Shown in pieces: positions 1 through 5,548 of a stretch of DNA of 7,902 bases. The stretch is from CAYUUP01 sp964447925 (GTDB taxonomy: Bacteria; Bacillota; Clostridia; Oscillospirales; Oscillospiraceae): the NCBI GenBank assembly GCA_964447925.1, contig CAYUUP010000074.1, positions 1 through 7,902 of the forward strand, given 5' to 3'. The notes beneath the pieces were generated by a model. It was not told the DNA's origin and did not search any database. It saw nothing but the letters and a program-made list of their open reading frames with translations. The translations under genes and the position numbers were made by a program. Each line of letters begins with the position of its first letter. Position 1 is the first letter of the stretch.

Positions 1-57
1 AAGCTGGGGATATTGTTTATGGGCGTAGGGGCGGTTCTGCTGGTTGCGGCGCTGTAG
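1..57 (+). CDS. 3' end of an unidentified gene, hydrophobic C-terminus (partial)
   Basis: Frame 1 reads 18 sense codons from the left edge to a TAG at 55-57, giving a tail of mostly Leu, Val, Gly and Ala (KLGILFMGVGAVLLVAAL). This resembles the end of a membrane segment. The reading direction is supported by a strong plus-strand terminator beginning about 85 bases after the stop. Frame 3 is also open until a TAA at 90-92, but its product is rich in Gly, Arg and Cys and less protein-like. Too little is present to name a family. The same frame stays open after the TAG until a TGA at 187-189, running through both hairpins, so the TAG is taken as the real stop. Confidence 0.4.
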   Translation, partial: KLGILFMGVGAVLLVAAL

Positions 58-93
58 GCCGCCTACAACACGCTGAAAGCTGCGATGGATAAT

Positions 94-133
94 GCTGTGC
101 TTCCCGCCGCTGATTGGCGGCGGGAAGCACAGC
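94..133. repeat. Perfect 17-bp inverted repeat (hairpin)
   Basis: The arms at 94-110 and 117-133 are exactly complementary and GC-rich (arm GCTGTGCTTCCCGCCGC) with a 6-base loop, TGATTG. No T tract follows on either strand, so alone it is not a standard intrinsic terminator. It sits between the stop of the left-edge gene and the terminator at 143-178, nine bases from the latter. It may act as a 3'-end stabilising stem or first half of a tandem terminator, or be a copy of a dispersed palindrome. The sequence alone does not decide. Confidence 0.75.
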
Positions 134-142
134 CTGACAAGG

Positions 143-178
143 AACGCCCGTTCTCAGGAGATGAGAACGGGCGTTTTT
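143..178 (+). terminator. Rho-independent terminator of the left-edge plus-strand gene
   Basis: A perfect 14-bp stem (143-156 with 162-175, arm AACGCCCGTTCTCA) with a 5-base loop is followed directly by a run of five T at 174-178. This is a textbook intrinsic terminator on the plus strand. Read on the minus strand, the stem is preceded by an A run but followed only by a weak TTCCTT, so it may give some backup termination for the converging kinase operon. Confidence 0.9.
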
Positions 179-205
179 CAGTGATATGATAAGAAGAACA
201 GCGTG

Positions 206-225
206 CAAAGCGGGAATACGCTTTG
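206..225 (-). terminator. Possible weak terminator of the two-component operon
   Basis: A 7-bp stem (206-212 with 219-225, arm CAAAGCG) with a 6-base loop lies 24 bases beyond the kinase stop codon on the minus strand. The T-rich stretch that follows is offset and interrupted (TGTTCTTCTT, about five bases past the stem). It is therefore a weaker candidate than the plus-strand terminator nearby. Nothing else in 179-248 looks functional. Confidence 0.35.
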
Positions 226-248
226 AAAAATTTGTAAGAGATTGGGAA

Positions 249-1559
249 TTAGCACCGCTCTAACCGGAGACAGAAGGTGTTCCCGTCGGGAGAGGACTCC
301 GCCCAGAGCCGACCGCCGTGCTGCCGGGCGATGTCCCGGGCAATGGCAAGCCCTAAGCCGTAGCCCCCCTGGACACGGGCGGGATCCCGGCGATAAAACC
401 GCTGAAAGATACGTTCCAGATCCGGCTGCGGAATCGGCTCACCGGTATTGAAGACGGAGAGCCGTAACCGCTTGGCGCCATCCGGCTGGAGAGTCACCCG
501 GATGGTGCCTCCTTCGGGGGAGTATTTGCAGGCATTGTCCAGCAAGATGGCGATAAGCTGCCGCAGCCTGTCACAGTCACCTAAGACGGTCAGCCCCTCA
601 GCTACGTCTGACATCAAATCTCTGCCGCTCTCGAAGGCAACCGGCTCAAAGAGCAACAGACAGTCATTCACCTGATCGCTGAAGTCCAGCCGTTCCAGCA
701 CCAGGGACTGTGTCTGGCTGTCGGAACGGGCCAGGGTCAGCATATCCTCCACCAGCTTTTGCATTTGCCGGGAGGAGACCTGGATGTTATCCAGCCAGCG
801 GAGAGCTTTTTCATCCTGAGGTGGGGCATAGGCCTGAAGCATTTCGGCGTTGGCTCGCAGAACGGCCAGAGGTGTTTTCAGCTCGTGGGAGGCGTCGGCC
901 ACAAACTGCCGCTGTTGCTTCCAGGATGTCTCCACAGGCCGAACCGCCCACCAGGCCAGCAGTAGGCTGATGCCAAAGAAGGCGGCCAGGGCAAAGCCTA
1001 GCACCAGCATCAGGTTTACTGCCAGACTGCGAATGGCGGTGGAGATATAGGAGAGATCCACAAAGGCGATGCGCCATCCGGTTAAAGTCTGCTGCCGCAG
1101 GTAATGTAGCTTGTAGCCGTCCAGAACACCAGAGGAGGCATCGGCGGTGAGACTGGTTTCTACCAGCTGGGTCAGATTCTCGCTGTCATAGATGCTGTCG
1201 CTTTGACTGGAGGACAGGATGCCCTGATTGCTATAGACGGCGGTGATTTGATATGTCCCCTTAGGTGCGCTCCCAGACTCCCCTCGTCCATCCGTTTCCG
1301 GCATCTTGGGAAAGTTCCCAGAGCTGCCGGGCAGATCAAAAAGACGGACTACATCCACCACCAGGTAGGGCAGAGTGCTGGAAAGCTGCTGCCCGTTGCC
1401 ATTGGGCATCTGGGAGATGACCTGCTCCGCCAGGGTATGGCTCTCCTGCTCCAGGCTGTTTCGGGTAAAGGAGAGAACAAAGACGGCGATAACTGCCAGC
1501 ATAATGGTGACAATGGCCATGTTGATGGCGACAAACTTCCAGCGCAGCCGCCGTATCAT
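249..1559 (-). CDS. Sensor histidine kinase, membrane-bound, without HAMP domain
   Basis: This 436-aa kinase autophosphorylates on His and passes the phosphate to the regulator encoded just upstream. Membrane spans lie near residues 11-31 and 179-206. They enclose an extracytoplasmic sensing region of about 145 residues, ending in a PDC/Cache-like stretch (GWRIAFVDLSYI); the ligand is unknown. The cytoplasmic part has a HisKA H-box (ADASHELKTPL, His225), an N-box (DNACKYSPEGG, Asn342), a G1 box written NTGEPI (371-376), an F-box (ERIFQRFYR, 382-390) and a G2 box (GGYGLGLAIA, 398-407), so it is intact. The G1 box has Asn where DxGxG kinases have Asp, a form seen in many Firmicutes kinases. Only about 18 residues separate span 2 from the H-box, too short for HAMP. 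The start ATG overlaps the regulator's TGA (ATGA), showing translational coupling. General architecture resembles CiaH, but no symbol is assigned. Confidence 0.95.
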   Translation of the reverse strand: MIRRLRWKFVAINMAIVTIMLAVIAVFVLSFTRNSLEQESHTLAEQVISQMPNGNGQQLSSTLPYLVVDVVRLFDLPGSSGNFPKMPETDGRGESGSAPKGTYQITAVYSNQGILSSSQSDSIYDSENLTQLVETSLTADASSGVLDGYKLHYLRQQTLTGWRIAFVDLSYISTAIRSLAVNLMLVLGFALAAFFGISLLLAWWAVRPVETSWKQQRQFVADASHELKTPLAVLRANAEMLQAYAPPQDEKALRWLDNIQVSSRQMQKLVEDMLTLARSDSQTQSLVLERLDFSDQVNDCLLLFEPVAFESGRDLMSDVAEGLTVLGDCDRLRQLIAILLDNACKYSPEGGTIRVTLQPDGAKRLRLSVFNTGEPIPQPDLERIFQRFYRRDPARVQGGYGLGLAIARDIARQHGGRLWAESSPDGNTFCLRLERC

Positions 1560-2236
1560 TGGCCTTCTCCCATTTCAAGATGGTAGCCCAGCATCCGCAG
1601 GGTCTTGATAGAGACATTGGATTTCAGGTGGCTGAGCTTTTTTCGCAGAAAGGAGATGTAGACCTCTACGTTATTATCTTCGGCATCGGACTCATAGCCC
1701 CAGACCTTGAGAATCAGAATCTCCTTGGAAACCACCCGGCTGCCATTGTGCAGGAGAAGCCCCATGATCTCAAATTCCTTTCGGCTGAGCCGAACAGAGC
1801 GCTGACCGCAGACCAGCAGACATGAGGCAAGTTCCAGACGCAGGTCACCAAAGGTGACGGTATTTTGAATGCTGTCTCCCTGGCGGCGTATTAGTGAGCG
1901 GACGCAGGCCAGAAGTTCCTCCGAGGCAAAGGGCTTGGTCAGATAGTAATCTCCCCCGGCGTCCAAGCCTGTGATCCGATCCTCCAGATCTGTCCGGGCG
2001 GTGAGCATCAGAATGGGGGTGCGGTTACCTGCGGAGCGCATCTGGCGGGCTACCTCAAGTCCATCCAGCTTGGGCAGCATCAGGTCCAGAATGACCACAT
2101 CGTAGATGGCAGCCAGGGCGTTGTCCAGCCCCGTCTCGCCGTCATAGCAGATGTCGGTTGCGTAGTGGTTGGCCTCTAAGAGGTCGCTGATGGTCTGAGC
2201 CAGGCGAGGCTCGTCCTCCACAATGAGAATGCGCAT
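1556..2236 (-). CDS. OmpR/PhoB-family response regulator
   Basis: This 226-aa transcription factor is the partner of the overlapping kinase. The receiver domain spans residues 1-118: acidic pocket Glu8/Asp9, phospho-acceptor Asp51 (VILDLMLPKLDG), Thr79 and Lys101 (LTKPF). The winged-helix DNA-binding domain spans about 126-224, with LSRKEFEIMGLLL (150-162), a recognition helix around 188-201 (NNVEVYISFLRKKL) and a wing at LRMLGYHLE. Length and layout are standard for the family. The α4-β5 segment reads GGDYY where GADDY is usual, losing one conserved acidic residue. The ATG is well supported by an AGGAGG eight bases upstream. The gene probably autoregulates, since a direct repeat of the kind bound by OmpR-family dimers lies 45-61 bases upstream. 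It resembles CiaR-type regulators, but orthology cannot be settled from this sequence. Confidence 0.96.
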   Translation of the reverse strand: MRILIVEDEPRLAQTISDLLEANHYATDICYDGETGLDNALAAIYDVVILDLMLPKLDGLEVARQMRSAGNRTPILMLTARTDLEDRITGLDAGGDYYLTKPFASEELLACVRSLIRRQGDSIQNTVTFGDLRLELASCLLVCGQRSVRLSRKEFEIMGLLLHNGSRVVSKEILILKVWGYESDAEDNNVEVYISFLRKKLSHLKSNVSIKTLRMLGYHLEMGEGQ

Positions 2237-2244
2237 GAAAGTTC

Positions 2245-2250
2245 CCTCCT
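2245..2250 (-). promoter_or_regulatory. Ribosome binding site of the response regulator
   Basis: The minus strand reads AGGAGG here, a perfect Shine-Dalgarno core, eight bases before the ATG at 2236-2234. It fixes the start codon of the regulator. Confidence 0.9.
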
Positions 2251-2259
2251 TTTGTCCAA

Positions 2260-2288
2260 TTTACAGGATAGCATGCCAGCCTTATAAT
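2260..2288 (+). promoter_or_regulatory. Near-consensus sigma-A promoter, plus strand, antisense to recD2
   Basis: TTTACA at 2260-2265, a 17-base spacer, and TATAAT at 2283-2288 match the vegetative promoter consensus at 11 of 12 positions with ideal spacing. Transcription would start near 2295 and run to the right, antisense to the 3' end of the helicase gene. No convincing plus-strand gene lies downstream, and no Shine-Dalgarno is seen. The -10 box overlaps one half of the putative regulator site at 2281-2297, so regulator binding could block it. Activity is inferred from sequence only. Confidence 0.5.
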
Positions 2289-2297
2289 AACCTTAAA
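2281..2297 (-). promoter_or_regulatory. Putative response-regulator operator (direct repeat)
   Basis: On the minus strand this reads TTTAAG, five bases, then TATAAG: two half-sites with an 11-bp period, one helical turn. OmpR-family regulators bind such tandem half-sites as head-to-tail dimers. The streptococcal CiaR site is known as TTTAAG-N5-TTTAAG, and this matches 11 of the 12 specified bases. The repeat continues as TTTTAAGG / TTATAAGG over 2280-2298. A weak extended -10 (TGCTATCCT, minus strand, 2267-2275) lies just downstream, placing the repeat over the -35 region, typical of an activated promoter for the two-component operon. Binding is inference. Confidence 0.45.
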
Positions 2298-2310
2298 ATG
2301 TTGTTGCTTG

Positions 2311-4524
2311 TTACGGAGTTTCCGTCAGCAGGAAACGAATGCCGCTGTAGCGTCGGGCTTTACGGTCATTCTGAACCATGCTGTTTACTGCATGCTCGTC
2401 TCCTACGATGATCAGCAGCTGCCTGGCCCGGGTGATGGCGGTGTAGAGTACCTCCCGGGTCATCAGCATGGGGACGCCGGGAAGGGCGGCCAAAATCACG
2501 GCGGGATACTCGCTGCCCTGGGCCTTATGGACGGTCATGGCATAGGCCAGCTCCAGTTCTGGGAGCATGTCCGGGGTGTATTCCACCAACCGCCCGTCGA
2601 AATCCACTGTCACTACCTCGCCCTGGGGAGCTATATCGGTGATGGTACCGATGTCACCGTTATAGACACCCATACCGCCGCTGCCGTCCTCACCCTCCCA
2701 GAGAATATCGTAGTTATTTTTTACCTGAATTACTCGATCACCGGTACGGAATATGATGGAGCCAAATTTCCGTTCTGCCTTCTCCGGGGCGGGGGGATTC
2801 AGAGCAAACTGGAGAGCGGCGTTGAGATTGGCTGTGCCGGTGGTGCCTTTCCGGGTGGGGGAGAGGACTTGGATTTGTCCGGCGGGGATGCCCATATGCT
2901 CCGGCAGCCGGGTCTTGCACAGCTCCACAATGGTGTCCAGCGCACGATCCGCCTGCCGCCGCCGGAGGAAGAAAAAGTCAGAGGCGTGGTTGGTCAGGTC
3001 GGGGGGCCAGCCTAGGTTTACCTGATGGGCGTTCATGACGATGGCGGATTGCTGGGCCTGCCGGAAGATGTCCGTCAGCCGGACGGTGGGCAAGATCCCG
3101 GAGCAGAGCAGATGGTCAAAGAGCAGCCCCGGTCCCACGGAGGGGAGCTGATCCCGGTCACCCACCAGAACAAGCCGACAGTCATTTTTCAATGCGGCCA
3201 GCAGGGCGTACATCAGAGGAACATCTACCATGGAGGCCTCATCCACAATGACAGCGTCCACCTCCAGCGGGTCAGATTCATTTTTGGAAAAAGCCAGCTG
3301 GCCGGTGGCATTGTCATAGCCTGCCTCCAGCAGCCGGTGGATGGTGGCGGCTTCGGCGCCTGTCAGCTCGGAGAGCCGCTTGGCTGCCCGGCCAGTAGGG
3401 GCGGCCAGAGCGCAGGAAAACCCCATAGCTTCAAAAAGCCCCAAAATTCCCCTCAGAGAGGTGGTCTTTCCTGTGCCGGGGCCACCGGTCAGCAGAATCA
3501 CCTGACAGCTGGATGCTAGCTCTACCGCCTGCCTCTGCTGGGGGGCGTAGGAGATGCCCTGCTCCCGCTCCACTTGGCGGATCAGCTGGTCAATGCCCTC
3601 CGGGGGCAGGGCAGACTGCCGGGACATCTCTGTCAGCCGCCACGCGATGTAGCACTCCGCCTCGTAGAGGTCGGAGCGATAGACGGCGTTCACTTCCTCC
3701 ACCGAGATGACCACCAACTGGCCGGTCTGGCAGAGCCTGTCCAGTCCCGCCGCCAGCTCATCCTCTGGGCGGAGCAGCAGCTTTTCGGCGGCGGACAACA
3801 GCTTATCCCGGGGGAGGAAGCAGTGTCCGCTGCCCAGGCTCCGGTTAAGGGTACACAGCAGTCCGGCGTCAATGCGGATGGGGTCTGCGGCGTCCACGCC
3901 TAGAGCGGCGGCCAGCTGATCGGCCTGCTGGAATTTCAGCCCAAGATCCTCACTGCACAGCAAATATGGGTTGGACTTCACCGCATCCAGAGCCACCTCT
4001 CCATACTGCCGCCACAGGGGAGCGCATAAGGTGGCGGGCAGACCATGGCTGCCCAGAAACTCCAGAAGGCGGCGCATACCCGCTTTCTGCAAAAATTCCT
4101 CCTGGATGGCCTGGGCACGCTTTAGAGTCATGCCCTTCAGTTCCAGCAGCCGCTCTGGCGCCGATTCGATGACAGAGAGAGTCTCATCCCCAAAGAGAGC
4201 TACCAGCCGCTGGGCAGTGCGTTTGCCCACTCCCTTGATCACACCGGAACCCAGATAGTCCTCAATGGCCCTTTCGGAAGAGGGCAGCTCTCTGCTGAAG
4301 GTGGCGGCCTTGAACTGACGGCCATAGCTATAATGGTTGGTCCACTGGCCGGTGACGGTCAGTTCCTCCCCCACGGAAATGCCGGGCAACGACCCGGTGA
4401 CGGTGTGTGTCTCCCTGCCGCAGTGGAGCCTCAGGACGGTATAGCCATTGTCGGGATTCTGAAAAAGAATGCCGGATACTGTCCCCTTCAACTCCTCTGG
4501 GCCGGTTCTGTTATCCCATGTCAT
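2311..4524 (-). CDS. recD2: RecD2-family ATP-dependent 5'-3' DNA helicase
   Basis: This 737-aa superfamily 1B helicase belongs to the RecD-like group found in bacteria lacking RecBCD, where it acts alone in DNA repair and replication-fork maintenance. It has the long RecD2 N-terminus: an OB-like β region (about 12-80), then helix-hairpin-helix motifs (about 85-145, including GSGVIKGVGKRTAQRL). Helicase motifs follow: Q-like YAPQQRQAV (326-334), Walker A GGPGTGKTT (347-355, Lys353), Ia APTGRAAKRL (375-384), Walker B VDEASMVD (427-434), III VGDRDQLPSVGPG (454-466), IV LTDIFRQ (483-489), V YAMTVHKAQGSEY (661-673) and VI LYTAITRAR (693-701). All key residues are present and length is normal. The start ATG follows a minus-strand AAGGGGGTGA with longish spacing, and an in-frame TGA lies 12 bases upstream, limiting alternatives. 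No terminator separates it from the upstream small gene. Confidence 0.97.
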   Translation of the reverse strand: MTWDNRTGPEELKGTVSGILFQNPDNGYTVLRLHCGRETHTVTGSLPGISVGEELTVTGQWTNHYSYGRQFKAATFSRELPSSERAIEDYLGSGVIKGVGKRTAQRLVALFGDETLSVIESAPERLLELKGMTLKRAQAIQEEFLQKAGMRRLLEFLGSHGLPATLCAPLWRQYGEVALDAVKSNPYLLCSEDLGLKFQQADQLAAALGVDAADPIRIDAGLLCTLNRSLGSGHCFLPRDKLLSAAEKLLLRPEDELAAGLDRLCQTGQLVVISVEEVNAVYRSDLYEAECYIAWRLTEMSRQSALPPEGIDQLIRQVEREQGISYAPQQRQAVELASSCQVILLTGGPGTGKTTSLRGILGLFEAMGFSCALAAPTGRAAKRLSELTGAEAATIHRLLEAGYDNATGQLAFSKNESDPLEVDAVIVDEASMVDVPLMYALLAALKNDCRLVLVGDRDQLPSVGPGLLFDHLLCSGILPTVRLTDIFRQAQQSAIVMNAHQVNLGWPPDLTNHASDFFFLRRRQADRALDTIVELCKTRLPEHMGIPAGQIQVLSPTRKGTTGTANLNAALQFALNPPAPEKAERKFGSIIFRTGDRVIQVKNNYDILWEGEDGSGGMGVYNGDIGTITDIAPQGEVVTVDFDGRLVEYTPDMLPELELAYAMTVHKAQGSEYPAVILAALPGVPMLMTREVLYTAITRARQLLIIVGDEHAVNSMVQNDRKARRYSGIRFLLTETP

Positions 4525-4536
4525 ATCCAGGATATG
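4522..4536. repeat. 15-bp palindrome overlapping the recD2 start codon
   Basis: CATATCC at 4522-4528 and GGATATG at 4530-4536 are inverted copies around one central base. They span the interval between the helicase's Shine-Dalgarno and its ATG, which is the end of one arm. It could be an operator, but a 7-bp inverted repeat of this type is expected about once by chance in a window this size. Confidence 0.3.
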
Positions 4537-4611
4537 TCACCCCCTTGTGCCAGATGTACCGCTTTGATGAAGATACGGCCAGAAACTGCCCCTGTCTGTC
4601 AGCCGGACAGG

Positions 4612-4947
4612 TTACTCCTGGAGACTCTTTGTCCGCTCCGCCAATTCTCCGGCGGAACACAGTTCCACCTCCTGCCAGCGGCGGCACAGAGCAAGGGCCG
4701 CAGTACGGCCCATCAGGGAAAGACCATCCTCCACCACCAGAATACTGCAGGGCCGCAGCAGCTCTGCCGATATCAGCCAGCGGAGGGCTTTCAGTGTCTG
4801 CTCCAGGCCCGCCCCGTCCCCTGCGGGAGCCAGTACCAGTGCCAGCTTGCCCCCTGCAGGGAGGAGAAGCTGTCCCAGAACCAGCCAAAGCAGCGAGACC
4901 AGCCCCCCGGCGGCCAGCAGGGCTAGTATAATTTCATAGAGCAGCAT
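4612..4947 (-). CDS. Small single-span membrane protein of unknown function
   Basis: I do not recognise this 111-aa protein. Residues about 4-30 form one strongly hydrophobic segment (rich in Leu, Ala, Ile). The rest appears cytoplasmic with alternating predicted strands and helices: LALVLAPAG, a helix around LEQTLKALRWLI, the strand CSILVVEDG, the helix RTAALALCRRW, then VELCS. This βαβαβ pattern hints at a small Rossmann-like fold, but no catalytic motif is visible. Two start codons are possible. A GTG at 4956 lies within the Shine-Dalgarno itself, whereas the ATG at 4947-4945 has GAGAGGTGA about six bases upstream, so the ATG is chosen. It lies 84 bases after the small export-family gene and 87 bases before the helicase on the same strand, with no terminator visible, so it is probably part of the same transcript. 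Confidence 0.75.
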   Translation of the reverse strand: MLLYEIILALLAAGGLVSLLWLVLGQLLLPAGGKLALVLAPAGDGAGLEQTLKALRWLISAELLRPCSILVVEDGLSLMGRTAALALCRRWQEVELCSAGELAERTKSLQE

Positions 4948-4955
4948 ATATATCA

Positions 4956-4980
4956 CCTCTCCCCAAACTATGCAGAGAGG
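4956..4980 (-). promoter_or_regulatory. Possible hairpin masking the Shine-Dalgarno of the 111-aa gene
   Basis: CCTCTC at 4956-4961 and GAGAGG at 4975-4980 are complementary with a 13-base loop. On the minus-strand RNA the 3' arm contains the GAGAGG of the ribosome binding site for the downstream 111-aa gene. Folding would lower its translation. The stem is only six pairs, so this is tentative. Confidence 0.25.
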
Positions 4981-5031
4981 AGAACAATGGTCACGGGAGA
5001 CAGGAAGAGAACAGGCTGCTGATGCAGGAAT

Positions 5032-5520
5032 TTAAGAAATCAGGAAAACAACCCCATAGGTCAGAACGGATATGATCACAGCTGCCGCCAGTACGCCCAA
5101 GGCGATGGCTGGGAGGGCATTTTTCAGCCGAATGTCCATCAGAGCAGCCACCAGGGTTCCTGTCCAGGCTCCTGTCCCCGGCAGAGGGATGGCCACCAGG
5201 ACGAACAGCCCCAACAGCTGATAGCGGTAAACGGTCTCGCTCTTGGACATTCCCTTGCGTTCGAGCCAGGCAACCAGCCTGTTGAGCCACCGGGCCTTGG
5301 TACACATCCAGGCGAAAAGACGGCGGATGTACACCAGGATAAAGGGGACGGGCAGCAGATTCCCAATGATGGCGGCGGTGAGTACCAGCCAGTGGGTCAG
5401 TCCCAGGCTTACGCCAAAAGGAATGCCTCCCCGCAGCTCAACGATGGGAACCATGGAAACCAGCATGGTAAATATGAATTTGCCTGCATCGGTACCGGTG
5501 AGCCAATTCAAAATATCCAC
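5032..5520 (-). CDS. Putative small multidrug export protein (Sm_multidrug_ex family)
   Basis: This 162-aa integral membrane protein fits the family annotated as small multidrug export proteins; the true substrate is not established for most members. Hydrophobic segments lie at about 14-28, 43-66, 101-125 and 133-161. Two conserved family stretches are clear: ELRGGIPFG (28-36) and PLPGTGAWTGTLVA (112-125). Both place Gly/Pro-rich re-entrant-like motifs near membrane borders. A basic cytoplasmic stretch (about 66-99, RRLFAWMCTKARWLNR and after) separates the two halves. Length is typical. The start is GTG (5520-5518); an in-frame TGA lies nine to twelve bases upstream, and the nearest purine-rich element (GGAG, 5540-5537) is rather distant, so initiation may be weak or coupled. 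It begins 28 bases after the uvrA stop and is therefore probably co-transcribed with it. Confidence 0.88.
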   Translation of the reverse strand: MDILNWLTGTDAGKFIFTMLVSMVPIVELRGGIPFGVSLGLTHWLVLTAAIIGNLLPVPFILVYIRRLFAWMCTKARWLNRLVAWLERKGMSKSETVYRYQLLGLFVLVAIPLPGTGAWTGTLVAALMDIRLKNALPAIALGVLAAAVIISVLTYGVVFLIS

Positions 5521-5548
5521 AGGATCAGATCACACTCCGGTTTTGTAT

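Noticed and set aside
2313..2325. Hairpin ACGGA-GTT-TCCGT as a recD2 terminator
   Set aside because: It has only a 5-bp stem overlapping the recD2 stop, and no T tract follows on the minus strand for more than ten bases.
2308..3015. Plus-strand open frame of 235 codons opposite recD2, just after the putative promoter
   Set aside because: It starts at TTG with no Shine-Dalgarno, its product has no recognisable motif, and the opposite strand carries unmistakable helicase motifs. It is a by-product of GC-rich coding on the other strand.
3025..3519. Plus-strand open frame of 164 codons opposite the recD2 helicase core
   Set aside because: It is a mirror of the conserved Walker A to motif III region of recD2, and its Gly/Gln/His-rich product has no family features.
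4591..4611. Hairpin CCTGTC/GACAGG after the 111-aa gene as a terminator
   Set aside because: The stem is short with a 9-base loop, and the downstream minus-strand sequence (GGCAGTTTCTGG) is not a T tract. Read-through into recD2 is more likely.
4511..4888. Minus-strand open frame of 125 codons overlapping the 111-aa gene in another frame
   Set aside because: The product is Gly/Pro/Arg-rich without a membrane span. The 111-aa frame has a better ribosome binding site and a coherent hydrophobic segment.
4333..4926. Plus-strand open frame of 197 codons spanning the recD2 start and the 111-aa gene
   Set aside because: It has low-complexity, Gln/Pro/Cys-rich composition and no ribosome binding site, and it overlaps two minus-strand genes that have good start signals.
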